NCBI RefSeq assembly: GCF_900104305.1 | Contig: NZ_FNJC01000001.1 | Span: 310,001 to 374,000 of the forward strand | Length of the DNA: 64,000 nucleotides | Reading direction: 5' to 3' | From: Filomicrobium insigne | Lineage (GTDB): Bacteria; Pseudomonadota; Alphaproteobacteria; Rhizobiales; Hyphomicrobiaceae | Part shown: positions 45,754 through 53,657 of the stretch, one piece after another | Numbering within the stretch: the stretch's first letter is position 1 | Layout of the letters: each line of letters starts with the position of its first letter | The notes under the pieces: generated by a model | The model's database searches: none | What the model was told of the DNA's origin: nothing | What the model saw: the letters and a program-made list of their open reading frames with translations, nothing else | Made by a program: the position numbers and the translations under genes

Positions 45754-45781
45754 GAGCCACCCGCCGCGGGGCGGATGGCTC
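45754..45781 (-). terminator. Hairpin between the two Flp pilin genes
   Basis: GAGCCACCCGCC (45754-45765), a 4-base loop and GGCGGATGGCTC (45770-45781) form a 12-pair stem with one wobble pair. No T-run follows on the minus strand, so it is probably a partial terminator or an mRNA-stabilising structure that raises the level of the first pilin message relative to the assembly genes. Confidence 0.65.
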
Positions 45782-45827
45782 CCATTCAACCGACGGCAGC
45801 CTCGTTATAGGAGGCTCCCGCAGATTA

Positions 45828-46001
45828 TCAGCCTGCGCCCTGCAACGCTGTCGAAATCCGTCCGAAAATTCCGGTCAGTTCTGTCTGCAGAAGGTTCAGC
45901 GCCGCGATGATGCCGACGCTAACGAGGGCTGCGATCAGACCATATTCAATGGCCGTGGCGCCGGACTCGTCGTTCGCGAAGCGCGAAACAAAATTCTTCA
46001 T
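45828..46001 (-). CDS. Flp-type major pilin candidate, upstream copy
   Basis: Pilin of 57 residues that begins MKNFVSRFANDESGATAIEY. The Flp motif GATAIEYGLIAALVSVG is perfect; the mature protein is a single helix ending LTGIFGRISTALQGAG. The frame extends upstream, but ATG 46001 has GAGAGTAGTC before it and gives the usual length. As first gene of the tad operon, next to the AT-rich control region, it is the likely major subunit. Confidence 0.93.
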   Translation of the reverse strand: MKNFVSRFANDESGATAIEYGLIAALVSVGIIAALNLLQTELTGIFGRISTALQGAG

Positions 46002-46564
46002 GACTACTCTCCCAACTGTACAGATGCTCATTTCTCTATTTTGTGCCCGAACGAGGCGATGCCTGTTGCGTTCGAACTTCTGGGACATTAACCGGCGCGC
46101 CCTTAATCCCAAGTTAAAATCACAGCATATCAAATACATGAACGCCTGTTAAATAATAACACATCAAGTATTCAGATTAACCAACGCTGTAATTTCATTA
46201 AAACCAACCTCGGCATCAAATCATATTCATGGCCATTACATAAAAATTCTAGTTTTTTCCGCAATTTCATCCATAATTTTTCGTTAAGCGAGGAAATAAG
46301 TAAGATCATCCACGATGGTGTTTCATGAAGCTTCAAATTAAATACATATTTCGCTCAATGGCAGCGATGTTTGCCTGATGCAATTCCAGACCGCCGCGTG
46401 GTCATGCCATCGGAAAGATCGGTCTATTCCGATCGCTCGACGATGAGCTCGATGTTCCCTCACGTCGTCATCTACGAGATGCGGTCCAACCTGAGACGCC
46501 CATTTGCTAATCCTTCACTTTTTGCGGCTCTAATCCGCGCTAGCACCGCGGAGGTTTAAAGATC
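46002..46564. promoter_or_regulatory. AT-rich control region between divergent tad units
   Basis: The 560-base gap has no convincing gene. Its middle (about 46100-46350) is strikingly AT-rich against GC-rich neighbours, with many A- and T-tracts, typical of a promoter zone bound by nucleoid proteins. It must hold the promoters of the pilin operon (minus) and of the secretin N-domain gene (plus). A sigma-54-like TGGC...TTGC near 46359 has one base too many in the spacer. Confidence 0.6.
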
Positions 46565-47071
46565 ATGTCACTGCCAGCATCGCCGGTTGAGAGAACGCTT
46601 CTTTTTATGGGGGCGGTGGTCGCGTTTTGCCTGGCGGCACTGATCAGCGTTCCGCATGCGGGGGCCGGTAGCGATTTGATCGTTCGCTATGATCAATCGC
46701 AACTCCTGCGGTTGCCTAGGCCTGTGAGTGAGGTGATCATTGGAAATCCGTCGATCGCAGACGTGGCCGTCCAGGGGCCGGATCTGCTTGTCGTGACCGG
46801 CAAGACCTTCGGTGTGACCAACGTCATCGCGCTGGATCAGCAACGCAACGTCATTCAAGATCAGCGCATCATCGTCCAGCGCGATGAAGCCCGAGTCGTC
46901 AATTTACATAAGGGCAGCCAACGGCAATCGTTTACGTGCTCACCCAACTGCACACCGACGATCACCATCGGCGACGACAGCGACTACTTCGAAACGATTT
47001 CAAAACATGCGAAGGATAAGATGAAATTCTCCGAGCAAAGTCTCGGGGCGAGCGCCGACAGCTTGCAGTAA
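46565..47071 (+). CDS. Secreted pilus-assembly N-domain protein
   Basis: Periplasmic protein of 168 residues with a signal peptide (TLLFMGAVVAFCLAALISV, cut near GAGS). Residues of about 38-118 are the T2SS/T3SS pilus-assembly N-domain also found at the front of CpaC: LIVRYDQSQLLRLPRPVSEVIIGNPSIADVAVQGPDLLVVTGKTFGVTNVIALD. A stand-alone copy next to TadE-like genes is common in Tad loci. A two-cysteine segment TCSPNC near 120 may form a disulfide. The exact role is not known. Confidence 0.87.
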   Translation: MSLPASPVERTLLFMGAVVAFCLAALISVPHAGAGSDLIVRYDQSQLLRLPRPVSEVIIGNPSIADVAVQGPDLLVVTGKTFGVTNVIALDQQRNVIQDQRIIVQRDEARVVNLHKGSQRQSFTCSPNCTPTITIGDDSDYFETISKHAKDKMKFSEQSLGASADSLQ

Positions 47072-47262
47072 GAACGCGGAGCATTGCGTTTCTTGGGGAC
47101 GCTGAGCTTGAGCTTTACGCCAGAGCTGGCTTGAGCCACCGGCCGTGCTCTTACTTTTTTAACCAAGCGTCGTCACTGCTCGATTTTTCAAGATTTATTT
47201 CATTCTTCGCATCCACATTCAGCACCTTGAGGGGAACCTTCTAACCGAGCGAGCCCAATGTG

Positions 47263-47838
47263 ATGCGTGGCGACAATCGTCTGCATAGGCTGTTTCGACG
47301 CCCTGCGGCGGGGCTCCAGCGATGGGGCACTGACGTCCGGGGCGCAACTGCCATTGAATTCGCGATTATTGCGGTACCGTTCTTCTTGTTCATTTTTGGC
47401 ATCATCGGTACGAGCCTACACTTCTTCACCGTAAGCACGCTCGAGCAAGCCGTTGAAAGCGCCTCTCGAAAGATTCGCACCGGACAAGCTCAGACAGACG
47501 GCGTCACCCTTGCCGAATTCAAAGAGATGATTACTGATCAAGGCACGGGCCTGATAAAGTCGGGACATCTCAATCTTCACATCCAGAAATCATCCGATTG
47601 GACGGACCTTGTTCCTGTTGCGTGTCTCGACGGGCGTGGACGTCTGACGCCGCCAACCGGCAGCCCTAGTGACAGTGTCCAGGACTACGCGAGTGGGGCC
47701 GGTGAAGTCATTCTCGTTACGGCTTGCTACGAGTGGGATCTAGCGCAGCCCCTCGCGTTCTTGGGATTCGGCAACATGGCGAATGGGTCGTCGTTGATCC
47801 GTACCGCGACGACGTTCAGAACGGAGCCCTACCAATGA
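47263..47838 (+). CDS. TadE-like pseudopilin
   Basis: Pilus assembly pseudopilin of 191 residues. The processing motif RGATAIEFAIIAVPFFLFIFG (about 26-46) puts a glutamate at the position required for CpaA cleavage, followed by a long helix. The soluble part after it (about 60-191) is unclassified. I chose ATG 47263 over GTG 47260. It overlaps the next gene by ATGA. Confidence 0.88.
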   Translation: MRGDNRLHRLFRRPAAGLQRWGTDVRGATAIEFAIIAVPFFLFIFGIIGTSLHFFTVSTLEQAVESASRKIRTGQAQTDGVTLAEFKEMITDQGTGLIKSGHLNLHIQKSSDWTDLVPVACLDGRGRLTPPTGSPSDSVQDYASGAGEVILVTACYEWDLAQPLAFLGFGNMANGSSLIRTATTFRTEPYQ

Positions 47839-48494
47839 TGCCTGGCTTTGAACGGTTTGTTTCACTGCTTGGAGGCCGCAGCGCTGCCGGGGCACCTATA
47901 CGCGCTATCACGGCGCTATTCCGTAAGGCCGGCTTAAGCACCAGCGGCGCCGCGGCGGTCGAATTCGCTGTCATCGCGCCACTCTTGCTCGTGTTGCTCA
48001 TGGTTGTGGTGGAAGGCAGTCGCGCAATTGAACTCGACCGGCGTTTCAACCTCGTTACGTCGATGGCGGGTGACCTCGTATCGCGCGAACAGGACATGGG
48101 CTCAGACCCGGCCGCAACTGTGAAAGGAATCATGAACGTCATCGATCATGTGATGGGCGTCGGACAAGGCGATACGTTGGAAGTTGAGATTATCCCGGTC
48201 ATGGGCTTTGGCACCGACGGGACCGATACACGCACTTATGCTCCGGCCTATAAACGTGAAAAAGACGGGTCCATCACAGTCTCGAAGCCTAAGTGCACAC
48301 CCTACGAACTACCGCCAGGCATCGTTACTGAGGACAGCACCGCCATCGTCGTCAAGTCATCCTACCGATATATTCCGATGGCCGTTACCAAAACGGCTTT
48401 TCCGCCCATGACGTGGGAGCAAACGGCGACACACAGCCCGCGGCACGGTTGCGTCGATTTCCAAGGAAATAACTGCGCGGTAAGCTGCCAATAA
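47835..48494 (+). CDS. TadE/TadG-like pseudopilin
   Basis: Second pseudopilin, 219 residues, with the motif STSGAAAVEFAVIAPLLLVLLMVVVEG near 35-60. The start ATG 47835 overlaps the previous stop, so the two are translationally coupled and probably form a minor-pilin pair. It lacks the von Willebrand A domain of full-length TadG. Cysteine-bearing segments at the C-terminus (HGCVDFQGNNCAVSC) may be cross-linked in the periplasm. Confidence 0.87.
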   Translation: MMPGFERFVSLLGGRSAAGAPIRAITALFRKAGLSTSGAAAVEFAVIAPLLLVLLMVVVEGSRAIELDRRFNLVTSMAGDLVSREQDMGSDPAATVKGIMNVIDHVMGVGQGDTLEVEIIPVMGFGTDGTDTRTYAPAYKREKDGSITVSKPKCTPYELPPGIVTEDSTAIVVKSSYRYIPMAVTKTAFPPMTWEQTATHSPRHGCVDFQGNNCAVSCQ

Positions 48495-48511
48495 GTGGCT
48501 GCGGCCGGATC

Positions 48512-49372
48512 TCACTCCGTTTCCGCGTTCGGCGCCTGACGGGATGGCGTGTCCGCTCCCGCGGGCATCACAGAGCCTGTAACGAGCGAATCTTTCGTAG
48601 ATGGCAGTGCGTCAGAAGTACCTTCGTATCCGGCGCTTGTCAGCAGCAATGGCCCTTTGATCAGGCCGAACCATTTGTCGTGCGGCAGCATGCGTTCATG
48701 CAGTCCTGACCACATATCACGCGACGTAATGTGCTCAACGAAAGCCGACGTGGAAGGGGTTAGAAAGGCAATCATTAGCGTTGCAACAGCCAATGCAGTC
48801 GACTGCGCTGGATATCGCTTATCGACGATTTTCAATGCCGTACCGAACGAGTTCTTCAATCGATTCCCCATGAAATCGACCGAAAACATCTCATCCAGAA
48901 CGAGGTGAACAATATACCCGGCCAGCATAAAGCCCGCGCCAAGCCAAGCCACTCCTTCGTGAAACCCTAACATGTAACGATAGAGAATAGCGGTCACGAA
49001 GCCCCAAAACACACCCGCCAGTATCGAGTGCCAAACGCCTCTGTGGATTGCAAAGTAGTGGAAGACGTTATGCACCCCATAGCGCACGAAAATCAGTGCG
49101 CCGAGCCAGAGTATCCAGAGTTCTGCAATTGAGTAGCGCGTCGCGCCAATAAACAACACACAGAAAGAAGCGAAAATCGCGATCCCCGAAAACAATATCC
49201 GGCTCGCTCGTGAATCTTTCAGGTCAATGTCGGGAAGCACGGACCCTGCGACCCCGGCAAGGGTGACGGCGATCAGGCTCGAATGGTCGATGACATTTGC
49301 GGCGAGCGTCAGGGTGGCAAGCGCACCCGATGCCACGGTGCCGACGGCGATATGGGTGGCATAGTTCGCCAT
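48512..49372 (-). CDS. YdjM/DUF457-type membrane protein (metal-dependent hydrolase family)
   Basis: Inner-membrane protein of about 286 residues. It begins MANYATHIAVGTVASG; the early histidine and the aspartates in VLPDIDLKDSRASR (near 45) match the conserved metal-site pattern of the family, and later histidines occur in RYGVHNVFHYFAIHRGVWHS. Six or so helices are seen. The C-terminal 60 residues are polar. Function in the family is poorly known. It converges on the tad pseudopilin gene; ATG 49381 is an alternative start. Confidence 0.8.
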   Translation of the reverse strand: MANYATHIAVGTVASGALATLTLAANVIDHSSLIAVTLAGVAGSVLPDIDLKDSRASRILFSGIAIFASFCVLFIGATRYSIAELWILWLGALIFVRYGVHNVFHYFAIHRGVWHSILAGVFWGFVTAILYRYMLGFHEGVAWLGAGFMLAGYIVHLVLDEMFSVDFMGNRLKNSFGTALKIVDKRYPAQSTALAVATLMIAFLTPSTSAFVEHITSRDMWSGLHERMLPHDKWFGLIKGPLLLTSAGYEGTSDALPSTKDSLVTGSVMPAGADTPSRQAPNAETE

Positions 49373-49604
49373 GGGTCTCATCCTCGCGTAAAAATGCCAG
49401 CTTCTGCAATCCGTGCCGAGCGACGTCGCTCGCGCCAAACGCGCTTTGCGCCACTTCTCACTTTCGAGCAGATTCGCTTCGTTTTGGGGAGAGTGCGGAC
49501 TGTTCTGTGCGTGATGGGGGCTGGATAACTCAATATGGCTGGCCCAATCGCCAAGGTAGCCTTAGATTCGCGTTGGAATAAGCTATCTGCGGAAGATAAG
49601 CCTC

Positions 49605-49955
49605 ATGATGCTTCGCCTTGTCTCGCCTCTTGCCATCGTAGCCCTGGTAGGCATCCTGTCAGATGCGGCGCACGCCGATGCCCCTTATGTCGGCAAATGG
49701 GCCGCGGCAGACCTTTCCTGTAAGGACGAATCTATAGAACTTGAAGATCGTGCTCTGCACGGGCTGGAGAACATGTGCCGGTTCGTCAAAATCGATAGGA
49801 ATGATGCGCGCCGCTACTCGGTTGACGCTACCTGCCAGGGCGAGGGACACCGAGAAGAACACCGTCGCTTTGTGATCGATGTGATAGATGCCAATGCGAT
49901 CGTCATGACTTACGCAAACGGTCGGCCGATCCTGTACAGACGTTGTCCACGGTAG
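49605..49955 (+). CDS. Small secreted protein of unknown function
   Basis: Protein of 116 residues with a signal peptide (LRLVSPLAIVALVGILSDAAHA, cut before DAPYVG). The mature part has three or four cysteines (SCKDE, NMCRF, ATCQG, RRCPR) that could make two disulfides, and the opening GKWAAADLSC resembles small periplasmic lipocalin-like proteins seen in Hyphomicrobiales. I do not recognise a named family. It stands alone and converges on the small dynamin-like gene. Confidence 0.72.
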   Translation: MMLRLVSPLAIVALVGILSDAAHADAPYVGKWAAADLSCKDESIELEDRALHGLENMCRFVKIDRNDARRYSVDATCQGEGHREEHRRFVIDVIDANAIVMTYANGRPILYRRCPR

Positions 49956-49975
49956 AACGCGCGCTACGCTTTAAT

Positions 49976-50920
49976 CTATGCGACGCGGCGGTGAAGAGCC
50001 GTGTAATTGGCCAGTCGGCTCAAGAGAGCGTGTGCGAGTTCACATTCGCGATTGGCTTGCTGATTTGCTGAGTTCGCATCGATTTCCGGAAGCGTCTTCA
50101 GTGACATACGGGCGACGCGCCGTAGAAGTTGCTCTCCAACTCTCGCCCGGCGGTTCGAGAACCGAGAGATCAAGAAATCGAGACGTGCCTGCAGGGCCGC
50201 GATCTGTGGTGAAGCGTGCCCCGCGACTTGGAGAGGTGGGAGGACGTCTTCGGCAGCACTGACGAGCACGACCGTTGAAAACAGGTCGGCGGTCGCTTCG
50301 TTCAGGCGCTCAAGAACACGATCACATTCTTCGGCGGATAATGCGTCCGCATGCGTTGCGACGAGAACGCTAGAGCGACGGAAACGCGCCGGAAATTCCA
50401 TGACCTTTCGACGTTCGGTTTCGGTCCAAGCGCGTGTCGCATTGGTGCACCAGATGAGAATGTCTGACTCATCAGCAAGGGCCGTCAGATCGCCCTTTGA
50501 AGGTGTGTCAATCAGGTCGAAGGATTTGAGCCTTGGTTCGGGCAATCCGACTTCGATCGCCTTCACATTGAAGTCTTCTAGATCGAGGACCGGATCGAGT
50601 GGATCGATCACGCGCCGATCGTCTGCTGTCAGCATGGCTACGCTAACAGAGGTTGCGTAATGCAAGCGCACGGGAATGGCCGTATTAGCTATGACGGCGG
50701 CAGGCAGTACGGAAGAGGCTATCAACCGGTTGGCAACAGACGTCTTGCCCGAATTGACCTCTCCCATAACGACCACACACGGAACACGGCGCAACGCGTC
50801 GGCCAACCGTTCCAATGCCAGGCGCGTGAAGCTCAGGTCCGCTACATCACATACCGGCAACGACAATTGGCGGCGGGCTGCCTCAATCGATTGAATCGTG
50901 AGTTCAAGCCTTGCGGTCAT
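49976..50920 (-). CDS. Small dynamin-like GTPase, second gene of a pair
   Basis: GTPase of 314 residues. G1 is GEVNSGKTS (53-61), the G2 threonine lies in IANTAIPVRLHY (about 78-88), G3 is DTPS (138-141), and at the G4 position there is THAD (189-192) instead of NKxD, so guanine recognition is altered. It ends soon after the G domain with two short helices and has no long stalk, paddle or coiled coil. Six bases after the large dynamin-like gene, it is almost surely co-transcribed and may act as a regulatory or hetero-oligomer partner. Confidence 0.85.
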   Translation of the reverse strand: MTARLELTIQSIEAARRQLSLPVCDVADLSFTRLALERLADALRRVPCVVVMGEVNSGKTSVANRLIASSVLPAAVIANTAIPVRLHYATSVSVAMLTADDRRVIDPLDPVLDLEDFNVKAIEVGLPEPRLKSFDLIDTPSKGDLTALADESDILIWCTNATRAWTETERRKVMEFPARFRRSSVLVATHADALSAEECDRVLERLNEATADLFSTVVLVSAAEDVLPPLQVAGHASPQIAALQARLDFLISRFSNRRARVGEQLLRRVARMSLKTLPEIDANSANQQANRECELAHALLSRLANYTALHRRVA

Positions 50921-50926
50921 GATTAC

Positions 50927-53197
50927 TTACTCGCCGGTTCGGGAAGACGTGGCTGAGGCCGACCGCGCCAAGGAGGTCGCGATCTGCTCGAGTTGCCTAT
51001 TCAGGGTTTCACATTGTGCCAAGCGGCTGCGTAGTCGTGCGATCTCGGAAGATTGGTGCGTCACGGTCTCTGTGTCGGCCGTGCCATCCACTGTCTTGGA
51101 GAGACTCTCGTGTGTGCGGCTTAGCTCCTGACGGCGCCGATGCAAAGCTTCGATGATGCTGTTGCAGACGCCGAAGGACCATCGCGTCATCATCGAGCTG
51201 AATGCCAGCAACTCGGTTTCGGCGCCGCTGACGAGTTCTTCGACAACGGCTTCGAATTCCGAACGGATGAGAGCTTCAACCTCAGCACCACGCTCTTCGG
51301 GCGTCGGGCGTTTTGAGAAAAAGGCGGCCCACCAGGAAACTTCGAGATCAACGGCGACGAACGTTGACAGTGAGGTCAACGTTGGCGTCGGCATCGTCAA
51401 CTGGCTCCAGTCCGGCTCGCGGGGGGCACGCTCCCGTGGCGCAATCATGGACATGAGTTGACGCAGTTCTGGGGTTACGCGTGACTGCAAGTCAGAAATT
51501 CGCCGAGCGGACTTCTGAAACCCTTCGGTGAAAATTTCCGCCAAGCTCCGACGCAGCTCGATCGATTCACATTGCCACTCGCGCGGAGCACGCCCCCGGT
51601 AAAGCGTATCGATGAGTACATCGCGCTCTTCTGCGGCGTGCACGTCGACTTCGGCGAACAGACGGGAGCGCAGGTCACCGATCTCCTCAGCGACGATCTC
51701 GCCCATCTGATCTTCAATCGAACGCCCGGAGCGTTCGATGATTTCAGCGATTTCCTCAAGCTGATGCTGCTCCGCATCGATCTGGCGCATCTGCGTACCA
51801 GCACGCTCTGCCGTCGTAATCGCTGCGGAGTGCAGCCGCTCAAGATGCGTCAGCTCGCTAAGCGCGGAATTTTCGCTAGCACGTGCCAGCTCCACATAAC
51901 ACTGAGCTACTTGGCGCAGAACATGTGCGCAGTGGCTCGCGCCCATCATGTCGTTGATGGCGGAATAAATTGCCGGCATTCCTGAACAGACGAACTGCGC
52001 GTTCAGCAGATCGGTGCGCTGTGTTCCGTCCGCCGGAGCAGGCTTGAGCAGCTCCTCTCGCCGGATGAGACCGCGTTCGAGGAAATAGGAGAGCGACCGA
52101 TGTTCAAAAGCGCGTTCGGTCGTCGGCGTGTCAGCCCGAAGCGCCGCTGTCGCCCAAAGCGCGCTGCCCGAAATGATAGGAATGTCGGAATCGGGGAATT
52201 CGCGTTCAATCCGCTTCCTCACAAACGCTGTGACATCAGCCAGATCAGCTGAAATCTCGGACAGATCATCGATGCGATTGATGAAGATGAGAATGCGCTC
52301 TTTATGCAGTCCGCGCAAAATCCGCAGCAACGCAACATCGGCTTCCGATAGCGGCTGTCGGGCCGTAAGCACGACGATGTAAAGGTCAGCGGCCTCTAGG
52401 CTGCGGCGCGTTATTTCATCGCGCAGCAGGAAGGGGTCGTTGGTGCCTGGCGTGTCGACCAACATCGCAGGAAATTCGAACGGACCGCCGTCGCAATGGA
52501 TATCGGCAGAACACGTGATGTCAGAATATTTGCCGGGGAACAGGCCGCTATCATTGTCGACAGGCCCACGCGGCATATCGCCGGAACAAACATAGCCACG
52601 CATCAGACCAGCGTCGAACTCGGAGAAGCTGTGCGACTGACCGAGGAGGTTCGTGAATTCGTTACCAAGACGCTGGGCGGCGCGCTGTTTGAGCGCTACC
52701 ACATGCTGACGCAGCAGATCAGGTTCGAATCCCGGAACAAGCCGTTCGGTCAATTCACGGAGAAGACCGCCGCCGTCCGCTATACGCTGCCACTCCTCTT
52801 CGGTGAAGAAGTTGAACTTGGCTGCGGGGTCACCATCCTGACGCCGGCGGAAATGCAAATTCGTAACCGCAGTCGTCCAAGGATTGACGTCTGTCGGCAG
52901 AAGCGCAGGTATCTGCGCGAATGCGTTCACAAAGGTGCTCTTGCCAGACTTGATCTGTCCGACCACTGCGATGCGGCAAACCTGCTTCTCGAGCAGCTTG
53001 GATGCTTCACTGACAAGCGTTTGACCCGCCGGTTCCACGATCGACTGCAAACGCTCTCCTGCTTCGAGAAGCTCGCGTCTCAGGCTTTCAAGGCGTTTAC
53101 CGATGCCACCGTGGCGTCGCGGGTCATACATTGGAGCGTCGCTTTTCGCGTCGCCAGGAGCGGTCGCCAACTCAATCACGTGCGCGCTGTCCCCCAT
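50927..53197 (-). CDS. Large bacterial dynamin-like protein
   Basis: Protein of about 756 residues starting at ATG 53197 (GGGGA upstream). The GTPase domain has G1 GQIKSGKST (80-88), G2 in NPWTTAVTNLHF (about 105-116), G3 DTPGTND (248-254) and G4 NRID (307-310). The rest is mainly helical, the dynamin stalk. A hydrophobic-basic patch SWWAAFFSKR near 610-620 could insert in membrane, and the tail (about 680-745) is a coiled coil. Bacterial dynamins remodel or repair membranes and some act against phage. It is paired with the small GTPase gene downstream. Confidence 0.9.
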   Translation of the reverse strand: MGDSAHVIELATAPGDAKSDAPMYDPRRHGGIGKRLESLRRELLEAGERLQSIVEPAGQTLVSEASKLLEKQVCRIAVVGQIKSGKSTFVNAFAQIPALLPTDVNPWTTAVTNLHFRRRQDGDPAAKFNFFTEEEWQRIADGGGLLRELTERLVPGFEPDLLRQHVVALKQRAAQRLGNEFTNLLGQSHSFSEFDAGLMRGYVCSGDMPRGPVDNDSGLFPGKYSDITCSADIHCDGGPFEFPAMLVDTPGTNDPFLLRDEITRRSLEAADLYIVVLTARQPLSEADVALLRILRGLHKERILIFINRIDDLSEISADLADVTAFVRKRIEREFPDSDIPIISGSALWATAALRADTPTTERAFEHRSLSYFLERGLIRREELLKPAPADGTQRTDLLNAQFVCSGMPAIYSAINDMMGASHCAHVLRQVAQCYVELARASENSALSELTHLERLHSAAITTAERAGTQMRQIDAEQHQLEEIAEIIERSGRSIEDQMGEIVAEEIGDLRSRLFAEVDVHAAEERDVLIDTLYRGRAPREWQCESIELRRSLAEIFTEGFQKSARRISDLQSRVTPELRQLMSMIAPRERAPREPDWSQLTMPTPTLTSLSTFVAVDLEVSWWAAFFSKRPTPEERGAEVEALIRSEFEAVVEELVSGAETELLAFSSMMTRWSFGVCNSIIEALHRRRQELSRTHESLSKTVDGTADTETVTHQSSEIARLRSRLAQCETLNRQLEQIATSLARSASATSSRTGE

Positions 53198-53221
53198 CGT
53201 CGATATTCCCCGCAATACTAG

Positions 53222-53657
53222 GTTGCCTCCCCCACTCGACGACGGCGAAGGATAGCTTTAATTGCGGCAGAAATGCATCTTGTCAAAGCGAATCATTAAT
53301 CCGCGTTGCGCCGATTCGACTGCCATCAACACGAGCGGCGAACCTATGTCGGCAATCCAAATTCGCTAATAAAATTAACCGGTCCGGTTAACGGCAGAGA
53401 GAGTCCGCTCTTTTTGCATCACGGGCTCGGACCAACCGGTCGAACCCCACAGTGAGCAACGCTGGCTGCCCATCAATCTATTCTTTTTCGCTAAAGCTCT
53501 TATGCCGCAATGTCATCACGCGGAGTATTAATCGATTGCATGCGCGAGACGTTGGAAAGTGCGTCGACGGCTTGCTCGCTGGATGGGGTTTGGGAGCGGC
53601 GTAGAAGACGCACTCCTACCCCGCTCAATGGAGCTCTCACGCGCGCTTCCTCAAGCG
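53222..53657. other. Intergenic region with an imperfect hairpin
   Basis: The 436 bases between the dynamin operon promoter side and the end of the Sel1-like gene show no convincing gene. GAGCGG-C-GTAG (53594-53604) pairs with CTAC-C-CCGCTC (53616-53626) with one internal mismatch, just past the Sel1-like stop codon; it lacks a T-run. The part near 53230-53400 is where the dynamin promoter should be. Confidence 0.45.

Noticed and set aside
46358-46376. TGGCAGC...TTGCC as a sigma-54 promoter for the secretin N-domain gene
   Set aside because: The GG-to-GC spacing is 11 bases instead of the required 10.
36739-48494. Possible incomplete or broken Tad locus
   Set aside because: All assembly genes (CpaA-F, TadB, TadC, TadD, pilins, pseudopilins) are intact; only a vWA-bearing TadG is missing, which many loci lack or encode elsewhere.
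52720-52750. GGTTCGAATCCC resembling the T-loop of a tRNA
   Set aside because: It lies inside the large dynamin-like gene, and no acceptor stem or anticodon arm can be drawn around it.
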